Made by a program: the position numbers and the translations under genes
Part shown: positions 1 through 11,499 of the stretch, one piece after another
How positions within the stretch are numbered: position 1 is the stretch's first letter
Layout: each line of letters begins with the position of its first letter
The notes under the pieces: model-generated
Databases searched by the model: none
The model's input: the letters and a program-made list of their open reading frames with translations, nothing else
Told to the model about the DNA's origin: nothing
Assembly: GCA_021234155.1 (NCBI GenBank)
Contig: JAJEKV010000049.1
Coordinates: 1,333,487 to 1,397,486 of the forward strand
DNA from: Isoetes taiwanensis
Taxonomy: Eukaryota; Streptophyta; Lycopodiopsida; Isoetales; Isoetaceae
Direction of reading: 5' to 3'
DNA length: 64,000 nucleotides

Positions 1-1260
1 GACTTCTGCCAAGTTTCCACATTTCAGATACATATCAAGAAGGACACTAATGACAATACTATCGGATTGGAGCCCAGTCTCGATTACTTGTTCATGAACA
101 TGCCTACCATGTTGTGTTGCACCCATGGTGCTACATGCTTTTAAAATATTCAGATATGCTACTTTATCAGGTTTTAATCCTTCATGCTTCATGTTTTCGA
201 AGCAAGTTATGGCATTCCAACTTGCACCATGTTGAGTATACCCTGAAATCATTGCACTCCAGGATACCACATTTGGCTGCTCCAATTTGTTGAAGATCAT
301 ATGAGCTTCTACCAAGTTCCCACACTTATTGTACATATCAACAAGTGTATTGCTTATGCTAGCATCGTACTGAAACCTGCTCTCAATAATCTGTTCATGT
401 ATAAGTCTGCCTTGTTCTCTATCACTTAAGCTACCACATGCTTTCAAGATGCCTAAAAAGGTGGTTGTGCTCAGTTTTACATGCTTTTGTTGTATGATGT
501 TGTAACACTCTAATGCAAGAATGCTTTCCCGTTGCTGGGCATATCATGAAATCATTATGCTCCACGAGATGACATCTTGGTTCATTAGCCTGTTAAAAAC
601 GCTGCGTGCCTCTTCCAAGTTACCACATTTAGCATACATATCAACAAGAGTGTTTCCCACCACAATGTCAGATTCAAGTCCCATCTCAATAATCTGCTCA
701 TGAACTCTGCTACCCTCTTTTATATCACCTACAATATGGCAAGCTTTTAGCGTGCTCAAGACTGTAACTATATCTAGTTTTGCACCTTGTTGCTGTTGCT
801 GTAATTTATTATATAAGTGCAAAGCCACCTGATCACCTCCAAGCTTGGCATGAGCATCGATAATAGCATTCCAAGTATATAGATCTGGCTTTGAAACCTT
901 GCTAAATGATTGATTTGCTTCAACCAAGTTTTCGCAAGAGGAAAACAAACGAATAGAATAGTTTTTTAAGACAGTAACTTGATCAAGTTCACTGCAGTTA
1001 ATTAATGTCTGAACACGCCTACACAATTCAAGGTCTTGTAGTTTGGTGCATTCATTTAATAATTGGTAAGCAAGGTCTCTAGATACAGTAATCCCTTGCC
1101 AAATTTGCAAAGCCTCGGCACAAGCAAGTGCGTTAACCAACCATTTCCATCTACTGGAATAATGTCTTAGCCTATCAATAACATGGTTGCGGAGATAGGA
1201 AGGGGATGCACTCATGCCAAGGCAAGAAATCATCTTCAAAGCCCATAAAGCACATGGCAA
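1..1260 (-). pseudogene. P-L-S pentatricopeptide repeat (PPR) protein, in-frame stop, runs off window edge
   Basis: The minus strand from the ATG at 1260 encodes a PPR protein; this family binds organellar RNA and is usually targeted to mitochondria or plastids. The first 238 codons hold an N-terminal leader and degenerate 31-36 residue repeats with the family signatures YTWNAIIDAHAK, VVGNTLVDMYAKCGNLEEA and DVISWSIMIS. A TGA at 544-546 then interrupts the frame where the family normally has Gly (MISGYAQ). The same frame stays open for the remaining 181 codons to position 1 and continues with good repeats (TLVDMYNKCGNLVEAH, NVVSWSAMISGYTQHG). A single GGA-to-TGA change explains the break. The C-terminus (E/DYW or not) is outside the window. 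It is either a recent pseudogene or a sequencing error. The PPR assignment is firm; loss of function is inferred. Confidence 0.85.
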
Positions 1261-1433
1261 ATAATGTCTAAATCAACCATAATTCAATTACTATTGTTAA
1301 TTTGATCATAATCTTAATAGGATTTTGTCTCACCGTGTTACAAAGACCTTAAGCCAAACTGAGTTCCTGTTGTGCTGGGTGCCTTACTCTCTCTTACCTG
1401 TCATGTTAATCTTCATCAAAATGTATTACTTAC

Positions 1434-1737
1434 CTACAGATTAAGGTTGCAAACAGCCCAGTTTGGCAGGAGACGTCGTGGCTAAATAGGGTCCCTGCAA
1501 CAGCGTCTTTGCCATATATTGCTTTGCTGCTAATCTCCTTCTTCAATCCCTGTTTCTGTATGTGATGAGCTACATCATGCCCCTTCCTTGCCTCAAGAAG
1601 TTCAGCTTTATTTTTTTCTGCCACAACTGCAACACTCTCAATATCACGTTCTACCCGCATTCTATCAGTTTGAGGTCCCTCGTGTTCGAGTGCAGCATAA
1701 CCAGCTGCTCCGAGTCTTGCAACTGCGGACATAAATT
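1434..1737 (-). CDS. Orphan internal exon of an unrecognised gene
   Basis: On the minus strand an open segment of about 100 residues is framed by textbook splice sites: acceptor TTTTCCTTTCAG just before 1737 and donor GTAAGTAA just after 1434. The exon enters at phase 1 and leaves at phase 2. The peptide contains SAVARLGAAGYAALEHEGPQ followed by a charged, probably helical stretch (VERDIESVAVVAEKNKAELLEARKG). I do not recognise the family. Partner exons are not obvious: downstream lies the PPR gene, and upstream, within about 350 bp, a young LTR retrotransposon begins at 2078. The rest of the gene could lie beyond that insertion, or this could be a captured exon. Confidence 0.4.
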
Positions 1738-1849
1738 CTGAAAGGAAAATCTTCGGTCTGCCCTGCCAGTTACTCGGTTGGAGCATCCTGGATCCAGAAC
1801 GCAGGTGACCGAGAGTTTACGGAGAATAGTAGGTTTGGAGCAGTCATCA

Positions 1850-1889
1850 GCATATCCTAGGTATATTCTAGCATATACCTAGGATATGC
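1850..1889. repeat. Perfect 17-bp inverted repeat (hairpin)
   Basis: GCATATCCTAGGTATAT at 1850-1866 is followed after 6 bases by its exact reverse complement at 1873-1889. The stem could form a cruciform or RNA hairpin. It lies between the orphan exon and the LTR retrotransposon. No element boundary or target-site duplication was seen around it. Confidence 0.7.
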
Positions 1890-2077
1890 CATAAACCCAC
1901 ATAAACAAGGGTTTGCCCCCCTAGGGGCAACCCAAAAAACAACAGTGACAGAAAAAAACCACACGTAGAAAAAACTGATAAACAATAGTGAAAAAAAAGG
2001 ACACATTGACAAAAAATCACAAAAACTATGTCAACTTTTTCTACCCGTGGATTTTTCCGCCAAAAGACCCCACTGTC

Positions 2078-2691
2078 TGTTGACCCGATTTTTGGCAAAA
2101 TCGGGGTCAACATAGAAGAACACTATCAAGGTCTAAAGGGGGGGTGAAGATCAAGGGTCCAGATTCATTTGTGCTTGTTGTTAGAATCCAAGGGCCCATA
2201 TTAAGTTGTGTTAGTTGTTAAACAAAAAGACAAATTTTGTTATGGAGAAGACAAAAAACAAAGGATTGATGAGGTGTAAAAAAAGGAGTGTCAAGATCAT
2301 GCCAAGTGGATGGCCAAGATTTATAAAAAAAAAATATAAATATCTTGAGGGGACTTGTTCTCCTCCTCTTTGGCTCTAGAATCTCACATGGAGCAAGGGT
2401 AGTGGCAGCCCTGGGAAGATGGTGTCAGAGACCTCTTCCCCCATGCAAGATATCTTGAAGCATTGTTTTGTATTATTTTCTTGAATAAAGTGGTGCACCC
2501 TCTTTTTATCTTCCACATCTTTTCCATTTTTCCATATTTCTACATTTTCTTCCACATTTCATTACCAAATTTTCGTCCTTCTTTTCCTTCAAAAATTTTT
2601 TCTTGGTTCTTTTGCCTTGCAGCAGCACTATTTGATCCCATGTTTGCCTTTGAAGGCCGAATGCATGCGGGTATGGGGAAATCCGGCATCA
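2078..2691 (+). repeat. 5' LTR with TATA box and polyadenylation signal
   Basis: The LTR opens with a hairpin in which TGTTGACCCGATTTT pairs with the inverted AAAATCGGGGTCAACA. A TATAAA box at 2335-2340 marks the U3 promoter. AATAAA at 2484-2489 is the likely R/U5 polyadenylation signal, followed by a T-rich stretch. The ORF of about 95 codons inside it repeats in the other LTR and looks non-functional. Confidence 0.9.
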
Positions 2692-2694
2692 TCA

Positions 2695-2712
2695 TGGAGG
2701 TTCTACCGAGAT
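2695..2712 (+). promoter_or_regulatory. Primer-binding site, tRNA-Gln-like
   Basis: The 18 bases TGGAGGTTCTACCGAGAT begin with the TGG expected opposite a tRNA CCA end and lie 3 bases inside the left LTR. The implied tRNA 3' end, ATCTCGGTAGAACCTCCA, resembles plant tRNA-Gln from memory. Most plant retrotransposons use initiator Met tRNA, so this is a less common primer. Confidence 0.65.
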
Positions 2713-3589
2713 CCTACTTTTCCCCGGGATCACATTCTTGGTGCTGCTAGTCTATTTCTTTTTATTGCCTTTGCCATCTCTTTTTTTTAAAAAATTTCTT
2801 AGCCATGCTACAAAAATCGGAAAGCGCCAAAGACTCTGCTGACACTGACTTGCAAGAAAGAGAGGAAAGATGTTCTGCTTACTATCTCTGTTGCCTTCGC
2901 CTCAGAAGCTACCGGATTTTCCGATCAAATAACAAAGGATGAAGCGGCCTCTGATTATTGCTGTCAAAGTCTGCAAGCCCCCAAGATTCTGCTACAGTTG
3001 GACTGCACAAGGCATCTCAGTGACAGGAACAAGGATGCTGCTTATTATTATTTTGGGAGAGCCAGCAAGAAGCCAGCCCTCCATCTCATTTTGTTGTGTC
3101 TAAAGTTCTGCTGCTGGCTGGAAGGTGCAAATTAAAGAAAGAAGAGGGCTTTGATATTTTACCTTTGCCTTGTCTCTGCTGATGCCCTGCTTTGAATGCC
3201 TCTGCTATGAAATGCCCTCTTGTCGAATCTGCAAAACAAAGAGAGATGATGAAGAAGTCTTGTGCCATATCCATCATCTGTTAACCTATCTGCCCGCTGT
3301 TCCTCCCGTTAGGAGCCGGATTTACATGCCGTATCTGTGCTCCAACCTGCAAGCCAAGAAGAGATGGGAAGGGAAGCAGCCGGAGAAAGTAAAAGAAGGA
3401 AGCTCGTTGTCAGATCTGCAAGAACTGAAAAAATTGAGGGATTTGAAGCTTTGTCTGCCATAGCCGTGCCCTGCAGAAGAAGAAAATGATCAGAAGAAAA
3501 AAGTAGAAGCCTTCTGCCATCACCGTCCAGCATATCCTCCATTCTATCCGCCATTCCGTCCACTGTCGCAATGGAAAGAAAAAGAATTT

Positions 3590-3960
3590 TGCCCCTTTTG
3601 CTCAAGTTTTTGCCACGTTGCCTTTTTTTTGCCCTTTTTTAGCCATTGCTTTTTTTCTCCCACTTTTTTTTTTTGCCGCCTATATTTATGACTACCCTTT
3701 TCTTTATTAATCTTGCCACTTTGCCCACGTTCCTTTCTTTTGCCCCATGCCATACCATCATTTTCATTTTCTTGCCCTATCATTTTATAGCCTCCCCACA
3801 TCTTGTCTTGCTATTTCATTTGCCTCATAGGTACTTATCTATTGTGAAAACATTCATCAATTTTGCCTCATTACACACCTTGTTGGACACTTTGGCTAGC
3901 AACACATCTTTTTGTTTGTGCGACTCTATCTCACCATCTCCCAATATCTTTATGACATAG
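3590..3960 (+). other. Pyrimidine-rich interior of the retrotransposon
   Basis: This part of the interior repeats short TTTTGCC/CTTTTGCC phrases with long T runs. ORFs on both strands here are low-complexity and unconvincing. Further along, 4080-4165 contains two imperfect tandem copies of an AATAGGTTTGG..GGTCCGTTAAAACCCC motif. Confidence 0.5.
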
Positions 3961-4269
3961 CCCCTTTGCATTTTTAAGCCCTACCCCAAGGCCACATGCT
4001 ACCATAAGTTTTTCAAAATCCTTCCTATGGCACATAAGTCACACTTTGGTGTTGGAGTACACCTAAAAAACTCCAAAATATTATCTTTTTTAATAGGTTT
4101 GGAGGGTCCGTTAAAACCCCTATTTTCTTTAATAGGTTTGGTGGGATCCGTAAAACCCCCAGTTAGCTCTTCTTTGTGCCAAAGAAGACTAACTTATTGT
4201 ACTTAAATGTGAAAAAGTGTTGAAGTTTCGATTGGTAGGGACCGGCCACATCTTTTTGTTTGTGCGTGA

Positions 4270-4883
4270 TGTTGACCCGATTTTTGGCAAAATCGGGGTC
4301 AACATAGAAGAACACTATCAAGGTCTAAAGGGGGGGTGAAGATCAAGGGTCCAGATTCATTTGTGCTTGTTGTTAGAATCCAAGGGCCCATATTAAGTTG
4401 TGTTAGTTGTTAAACAAAAAGACAAATTTTGTTATGGAGAAGACAAAAAACAAAGGATTGATGAGGTGTAAAAAAAGGAGTGTCAAGATCATGCCAAGTG
4501 GATGGCCAAGATTTATAAAAAAAAAATATAAATATCTTGAGGGGACTTGTTCTCCTCCTCTTTGGCTCTAGAATCTCACATGGAGCAAGGGTAGTGGCAG
4601 CCCTGGGAAGATGGTGTCAGAGACCTCTTCCCCCATGCAAGATATCTTGAAGCATTGTTTTGTATTATTTTCTTGAATAAAGTGGTGCACCCTCTTTTTA
4701 TCTTCCACATCTTTTCCATTTTTCCATATTTCTACATTTTCTTCCACATTTCATTACCAAATTTTCGTCCTTCTTTTCCTTCAAAAATTTTTTCTTGGTT
4801 CTTTTGCCTTGCAGCAGCACTATTTGATCCCATGTTTGCCTTTGAAGGCCGAATGCATGCGGGTATGGGGAAATCCGGCATCA
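4270..4883 (+). repeat. 3' LTR of the young retrotransposon
   Basis: This copy matches the 5' LTR at constant spacing, with TATAAA at 4527-4532 and AATAAA at 4676-4681. It is followed directly by the duplicated target CTGTC at 4884-4888. Confidence 0.92.
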
Positions 4884-4888
4884 CTGTC

Positions 4889-6140
4889 TCTTTGTGCAAA
4901 TCTGGATAAAGTGGCCACGTGGACTTTTGGGGCCATTTTGATGTTGTTTTTGCCATGAAACAGCACTTAAAAACAATTGTGGACCAAACATTGGGATCAA
5001 TGTGACAACATTGAGCACTACTTTGTCATAATAGCCGAACTACCTGCCATAACCTCTTGCCATCTCTAGAACTTTGTTTTGATCATCTGAGCCTATGTAA
5101 CTTCCAACCTTTAAGCCTGAGTATGAGAATTGCAAAAGCATCTTACTTGAGATTGCGGAGTCAGATCGTGGTGATCCGAGAGACCGATTGGCCGTTTTGG
5201 GGGGAAGAAGGGGGTCATTTATATGAATATTTGACTTTGGAAGTCATTTATATTAACACTTTACCTTATTTGCAGGTTTGCTTAGTGTTAAGCATTGGGG
5301 AGAACTCTAAGAATAAGTATCGAATATATGGATGCGAAATTTGGATGCGGAATCTCAAATTGCTTCATATAGTATGGGCTTATGGGTAAAGTTCCTAAGT
5401 TGATTTTCTTTATGCAGAATAAAGAGTAAAATTTTATTCCTTGTGTGTACACATGTAGATTGGTAATTACATTTGCAACGTAATAGGCCTGAACATGATG
5501 CATTAATTGTGAATGCCTCTTGATAGATCAGCAATTGTGCTTGGTTGTATTAATGGCATGTGTAATTTATATTAATTAATTTGGCCAAAAAGTGACTAAA
5601 TAGACCCCCATTCCTCATAGAGTGCACCAGGACCCTTTTCCAAAAATTTTGAAAGTGCCTCTCGCGCACTGTGTGAGTGTTTGGCCACTGACCTATGCCT
5701 AGACAAGTCCAAAACCAGAAACTAAGGGCATAGCCCGGCTTAACTCCACGAGATAAGTAGGATTCTACCCTCATACCAAAATTTTAGAGTCATCTAGGAC
5801 CCAAACAGGAGTCCACCCCTCACAAAGTACTCCAGGACCCTTTTCAAAAGATTTGAAAGTGCCTCTCGCGCACTGTGTGAGTGGCTCGAGTTAAATAGCC
5901 CTAACTCATCCCAACTACCTCCAAATCGGATGAAATTCGTTGCAATAGAATCATTCGAAAGTCTTTAGATACTCATAATGCTAGATTACGTATCAAATAC
6001 CTAGTAGGACCTTGAAGTAATAGACATTCCATCATTTCACCCACACTTACATCGGGTAGCCATCATCCGACATCGAAGCCTACAGCAGTATTCGGCAGAT
6101 GATGACGCAACAAGAGCTGCCTTCAGAGAAGAAATTCATC
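4889..6140. other. Intergenic, no gene seen; imperfect direct repeat
   Basis: No convincing coding sequence is visible. An imperfect direct repeat of about 80 bp lies at roughly 5607-5690 and 5811-5888; both copies carry the phrase AAAGTGCCTCTCGCGCACTG after a CAGGACCCTTTTC stretch. It may be a terminal fragment of an old element. Confidence 0.4.
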
Positions 6141-6223
6141 GCCATTCAGGAATGGAGGGGCATTAGGGCAAGACAACGAGCGCACTCCTGCCTAGCTCCG
6201 GGATCGAAAGAGGTGGCATCAAC

Positions 6224-6745
6224 TTGACCTCTTCTAGGTCCATGTTTGCAGATTACAAGGACCTGATAGCGGTACCGGTGGTCGAGTACTCTGGAAGACA
6301 CAGGGTCGGCATCAGAACTAGAGAAGAGGCAACAGAGGAAGGACACGACAAGGCCCTCAGGTTTTGCCTTCCACTCCTCACCCACAGAAGGATAGCAGTG
6401 ATACACCGACAGTTCAGCCCACGGGGAGAAGAAGGGGTGTTCATGCTCGTTGCCCTTTCGGGATTTGGTAGGCATGCTCGGATGCCTCCGAACATCGACC
6501 ATGTCATACTGATGAAGAGAATAACAACCTTGAGGATCTTCGACTTCGCAGTTCCATACAGACGACAAGGCAGATTGGCCGTCACTACGGCCTATACGTC
6601 GGATAGAAGAGTGGAAGATCTAGTAACAGCACTGCAAGGTGGTACGTCCACCAATATTCTCAGGAACTTGGGACGTACGGTTGGTACAGCCCAAGTGAAG
6701 AAGTTCTTGGAAGGCAACCCGGGATATCGAAGATTCCAAGAATAG
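6224..6745 (+). CDS. Unrecognised ORF upstream of a gypsy pol relic
   Basis: A 173-residue open frame with balanced composition starts MTSSRSMFADYKDL and ends GNPGYRRFQE. It is Arg-rich in the middle (LLTHRRIAVIHRQFSPRGEE). I do not recognise it. A possible 3' splice site (TGTTTGCAG) falls near codon 8, so the first residues may be intronic. It lies about 150 bp before a gag-like ORF and 500 bp before gypsy pol on the same strand. It could therefore be an extra or gag-region ORF of that element, or a host fragment. Overlapping minus-strand frames of 110-140 codons are probably shadows. Confidence 0.35.
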   Translation: MTSSRSMFADYKDLIAVPVVEYSGRHRVGIRTREEATEEGHDKALRFCLPLLTHRRIAVIHRQFSPRGEEGVFMLVALSGFGRHARMPPNIDHVILMKRITTLRIFDFAVPYRRQGRLAVTTAYTSDRRVEDLVTALQGGTSTNILRNLGRTVGTAQVKKFLEGNPGYRRFQE

Positions 6746-6900
6746 ATTAAAAATTTTTCTTCTCTCTATTATTGATTGTAATAATATTGTACCTTATGAA
6801 TATAAATTGATGGCATTATGAATGTTCTTTTATATATTTTGACCCCACAACTATATCATCAAACAACCAATGCAACAACAAACAAAAGCTAATCATAAGA

Positions 6901-7221
6901 GTGCAATCTAATGTGTATGCAGCTAGAGCACCCAGGAATGTAGAACAAGATCGACACCCTCAGGAAGAGCAAACACCCACAAAACAATTCCAACCAAGGA
7001 ACCTATTCCAAGAGTTCGAGGCACCAACCCCAGAAGAGGAGATATCCCAGATGAGATCGGATATCCAGGAGATAAGAGCTTTGCTGGCAGGGAAGGCAGC
7101 AATTGCACCAGACCAGAATGTCCAGCTACCCCAAACACCTGCTGGCAGAAGAAGACAAGGAGGTCAAAGCATTGAACAAGCTGCCAAAGCCAATAGCCAA
7201 GCTAGTGAAGGAATTCCATGA
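6901..7221 (+). pseudogene. Gag-like linker of a Ty3/gypsy element
   Basis: A 106-codon frame rich in Gln, Glu and Pro contains EFEAPTPEEEISQMRSDIQEIRALLAGKAA, a likely coiled-coil segment of the kind seen before protease/RT in gypsy polyproteins. It runs on, with a frame change, into the KLPKPIAKLVKEFHDLFPDE segment that usually precedes the RT. No CCHC knuckle or aspartic protease was found, so the gag-protease part is truncated. Confidence 0.5.
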
Positions 7222-9529
7222 TTTGTTCCCAGATGAGATCAATAAACTTCCACCTTACAGGGGAGTCAGGGACTAAGCCAACAAGTAAGGCACCTTACAG
7301 AATGTCACCTCAGGAGTTGATGGAATTGAAGAAGCAATTGTAGGAGTTACTAGACCTAGGATTTATAAGACTTAACGTCTCTTCTTTTGGGGCACCAATC
7401 TTTTTTGTCAAGAAGAAAGATGGAAGTCTCAGAATGTGCATTGACTATCGTCAATCAAACAAGCATATCATCAAGAACAAGTATGCACTGCCTCGATCAG
7501 ATAATTTGATGGATTAGCTGCAGGGAGCGAAAGTTTTCTCCAAGATAGACTTGAGGTCAGGCTACCATCAGATTAGAATCAAGGAAGAAGACATTCATAA
7601 GACTGCATTCAAGACGAGATATGGCCATTACGCATTCACAGTAATGCCATTTGGGTTGTCCAACGCCCCAGACGACATTTTTCGTGAGTTTCTAGACACA
7701 TTCATCATAGTTTTCTTTGACGACATTCTAGTCTACAGCAAATACTTGGAGGAGCATGCCCAACACTTGAGGAAGGTACTTGAAGAGTTGAGAAGGGATC
7801 AACTTTATGCGAAGCTATCCAAGTGTCACTTCGCGACCGATTGAGTAGAGTACTTGGGGCATGTAATCATAGCGGAAGGGGTTTCCACCGACCCTGCAAA
7901 GATTGAAGTGGTAATTGATTGGCCAGCACCGAAGAATATCCATGAAGTGAGGAGCTTCCTCGGCTTAGCGAGGTATTACAAAAAGTTCGTTAGGAACTTT
8001 GCAAAGGTAGCAGCACCGCTAACGAACCTCACCAACGTGGAGAAGGTAAAAGATTGGGCAAGGCATTAGCAAAAGAAGGCCCATGCAGTGTGAAGGAAAC
8101 TTTAACGACTACCTCAGTCTTAATATTGCCCGATCCAGAGAAGATAAGTTGGTGGCAACTGACGCTAGCAAGATTGTAACAGGAGCGGTCTTGATGCAGG
8201 AGGAGAGGGTGGTAGCGCATGATTTAAGGAAGATGAACAACACCAAAACGCGCCACCCAACCCATGACCAGGAGTTGTTAGCAGTAGTAAGAGCATTGAG
8301 AATATGGAGGTACTATCTATTGGGAAGGAAGTTCCAATTAGACACGGACCATCAAAGCCTACAGTATGTCTTCACCCAATCACATCTCAACTTAAGACAA
8401 AGGAGATGGATGGAGTTCCTGGAGGAGTACGATTTTGACATCGTGTACAAGCTAGGCAATCTCAACGTGGTTGCGGATGCGCTCTCAAATCACCCCTTGA
8501 CGACGAGAGTCCATTGCAATGTCATGTCAACCCTCACCAGTGAGTTTGGCAAGAAGATAGAAGAGATGTTGCCAACGGACCGAGACTTCAAGAAAGCATG
8601 GCCAAGCCTTTCTAAGGAGGCAAGAAAGGACAAAGAGAGGGAAATCTTCAAGCATTTTAAAAAGGAAGGAAACCTATTGTACCATAAGAACAAATTGTGC
8701 GTATCAGAGTCATCCAGAATCAGGAAGTTAATACTCCATGACACGCACAATAGCCCAATAGCTGGCCATGCAGGTTTCATGAAAACCTACTTCAAGATAA
8801 GAAGTAGCTACTATTGGTCCGGCATGAAGAAGTAGATAGCCAAGTACTTTGAGAATGCCAGCTATATCAGCAGACGAAAGCAGAGCAACTTCAAATTCCA
8901 GGAATGTTGGAGCCATTGCTAGTGCCAAATGCCAAATGGAAAGTAATAAGCATGGACTTCATAACAGGGCTCCCAAGAACCATAAGGGGCAAGGACGCCT
9001 TAATGGTAGTAGTCGACAAGTTATCATAAATGACGCATTCTGTGCCATGCAGGACCACGAATACGGCATTGGATATTGCCATGTTCTCAAAAGGAGATCT
9101 TCCGACTCCATGGGATGCCAAGGGAGATAATCTCTGATAGGGATTCGAAGTTCATGAGTGCATTCTGGAAAGACCTCTTCATCATCATCCAGACGAAGCT
9201 GTCGATGCGCATGGCATATCACCCTCAAACAGATGGGAAGATGGAGCGTACGAATCGGATACTTGAAGATATGTTGAGGAATTACGTCTGGAACAAGCAA
9301 TCAAAGTGGGATGATTATATTCATTGGTGGAATTTGCATATAATAGCACCAAGTAAGAGTCGTCTCAAATGTCGTCGTTCATGATCAACTACGGCTACCA
9401 ATGCTTGACCCCAGACATTTGGCACAATCCCGTATCCAAGGTAGAAGTATCCCAGCAGATATTAGCCGACATGCAACAATTTGTGGAAGAAGTGAGAGGA
9501 TATCTTCTTGCACAAGGAGCCCAAAAATG
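7140..9529 (+). pseudogene. Decayed Ty3/gypsy pol: RT, RNase H, integrase
   Basis: The order is gypsy-type. RT lies at about 7230-8060 ([37 protein letters not shown], then FFDDILVYS as the catalytic YxDD box with the first residue changed to F). RNase H lies at about 8140-8490 (ATDASKIVTGAVL, TDHQSLQY, NVVADALS). The integrase HHCC region is at 8730-8840 (HDTHNSPIAGHAGF..YYWSGMKK) and core remnants at 9130-9310 (ISDRDSKF, AYHPQTDGKMERTNR). A C-terminal piece at 9381-9529 ends VEEVRGYLLAQGAQK and then stops. At least six stops (near 7276, 7339, 7515, 7842, 8066 and 8833) and frame changes near 8070 and 8840-9080 disable it. No flanking LTR was found on the left. Confidence 0.9.
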
Positions 9530-9539
9530 AACCACTATA

Positions 9540-11495
9540 TTTAACCAATATGATATCATTAGAAAACCATGATATATATGTTTTTTTATGCATGCATTTA
9601 TTTGATAGAAGAAAACCACACGCCATAGTGATTTGTCTAAATTGATAGTAGTTTATGATATGGTTATTCATGTTGATTGTAATGCTATAGTGGTTTATTA
9701 AAACTAGTTGTGGTTTGTGAGATAGTTTTTGTATATTATAGTGGGTTCATTAAAGTAGTAATGGTATGTCCGTGAATTGTGACATCCTAATACCACAATA
9801 TTGAACTACCTTTGGGTGTTCATGCAAAGTGATTGTCAACCTAACAATTTGATATTTGTCCTTAGGATTTAACTTACCTTCTTACATTTTCATTTTTTTT
9901 CTTTTTCCAAATGCAACTTAATTTGATGTAAATACTCACATATGGATATATGACATCCTCACGTATAAACATGATGTATGTTACAAGATCACATGATGAG
10001 GATTTATACAAGGGACTTTTCTGTGTATATTTAAGTTCACAAAAAAGTATTGTTACGTTCAATTTTGACCATGTCATGTTTTATTTCACGGTCCTGATCA
10101 AGATTAGGAATACATATTTCATTGCATATTTATTTTCTTATATATTTCATTGCATATTTATTTACTTATTATAAGAAAATCGTGCTATACAGGATGACTG
10201 GGATTAGTTTACATCCTTGTCCAAAAACATATAAGAAAAGAGGAGGGGTTTGGGGGGTGTGAAGAAAGGAATACAACATTTGATAAAGGTAGTAGGGCAT
10301 TAATAGCTATACAACATAGCATGGCATCCAGACCAAAGAATCTAAATTTAATTAAAACATTCAACAAATATGAGTATAGTGTATATTTACTATTAAATAA
10401 TTGACAAATAAATAGAAGTCATTGTTGTCTTTGGTAACGTCTACTACCACCTCGATTATAGGCACCACCATTCATGTGCTCACATTTATTCAAATGAAAA
10501 TCATTGCCTTTCTAACCAACATAGCAAAATCTTATATCTTTAGAGCATCTACATCTGCATCCACTCTGCGTTCTCCTTCTTCTCAGAGCCCAGTTCCAAA
10601 CGATTTTAAGTATCTGTGCTTTTTTTATTATTGTTTTTTTCTGGTTCAGATCGTGCTTCTTCTTCTTCGGGATCTGAGAGTTTGATGCCTAGAATGGATG
10701 TTCATATCTCAGACATGGGCCTGGATCTTCAAAGCAGCCGCAAAGGTATGTCCCCCAATTCGATGCCTCTGCAACAGAGTCCATCTCATGCTTCTGATAG
10801 CCATAGCCATCTCAGAATGCTTGCAGCTCTTGAAGAGCTGCCTATGTTGTAATACTTCTTTGGGATACCGAATTCAATATCATGGTATCTCAATGCTTCA
10901 ATTCTCTTCTTACTATCATATCCATGGTTTCTCCCTCCTGTCCTGGATGAGCTTAATAACCCACCCCTAGGAAGCAATAATTCCTAGCTAGCGAAACAAT
11001 AAATCCATAGTCCACCATTTTTGCGTAGAATGCATGCCCCAAATAGAATTCAAAGAACCAAATCTTTGACACTAGGACTTCCTCATACTATCTCGAATAA
11101 TCACAGTTCAGACTAGAAAACAAGGACACTGCAATAAATTTCTTGTAAATATAACTTTGCAACCGAAGCATTACAACCGCGTGCAGGACCTCCAACAATA
11201 TATCAAGTTGCAACTATTTGTAGGGCCTGCAACAATATGTCAAGGTACAAATTATTTGAATGATGCACCTACTAAGCAAGCCCACGATCCTAGTGGCAAT
11301 GACATTCTCTTCAAGGCCCTTATGAGCACGATTAATACATTCTCATTTGACATCGTTTCATAGTATGAAAATCCTAACATTGAACCATTAACATTGACTT
11401 CAATATCAAAAACCTCTCCTAAATAGTTACACATTCCTCGTTTATCACATGGAGAGATGTGAAAATATTAGAAGATTAGAAAGCTAAAATGTCAT
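9540..11495. other. AT-rich intergenic region with one exon-like segment
   Basis: Mostly AT-rich DNA without a recognisable gene. The exception is 10650-10852 on the plus strand. There the acceptor-like TTTTTTCTGGTTCAG is followed by about 68 polar, Ser-rich codons (ASSSSGSESLMPRMDVHISDMGLDLQSSRKG ... LRMLAALEELPML) ending in TAA. This looks like a terminal exon or captured exon of an unknown gene; no partner exons were identified. Confidence 0.3.
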
Positions 11496-11499
11496 ATTA

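Larger units (their letters stand above)
2078..4883 (+). mobile_element. Complete non-autonomous LTR retrotransposon (TRIM/LARD-like)
   Basis: Two 614-bp direct repeats (2078-2691 and 4270-4883) begin TGTTGACCC and end GGCATCA. The 5-bp sequence CTGTC precedes the left copy (2073-2077) and follows the right copy (4884-4888), which is a perfect target-site duplication. The offset between copies is a constant 2192 bases, and I saw no mismatch or indel, so the insertion is very recent. A primer-binding site TGGAGGTTCTACCGAGAT lies 3 bases after the left LTR and matches what I recall of the 3' end of eukaryotic tRNA-Gln. The 1578-bp interior has no gag, protease, RT or integrase, so movement needs a partner in trans. 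No clear polypurine tract precedes the right LTR. Strand is set by the PBS, TATA box and AATAAA. Confidence 0.93.

Noticed and set aside
544-546. RNA editing or recoding of the PPR stop codon
   Set aside because: U-to-C editing acts on organelle transcripts and would give Arg, not the expected Gly. Nothing supports selenocysteine recoding. A point mutation or sequence error is simpler.
2463-2750. 95-codon ORF in the LTR as a gene
   Set aside because: It lies in LTR sequence, is repeated in the other LTR with a different end, and has a Phe/Ser-rich low-complexity composition.
6146-6585. Minus-strand ORFs of 110-140 codons opposite the 6224-6745 ORF
   Set aside because: They overlap it fully, have no motif, and the plus-strand frame agrees with the direction of the gypsy relic.
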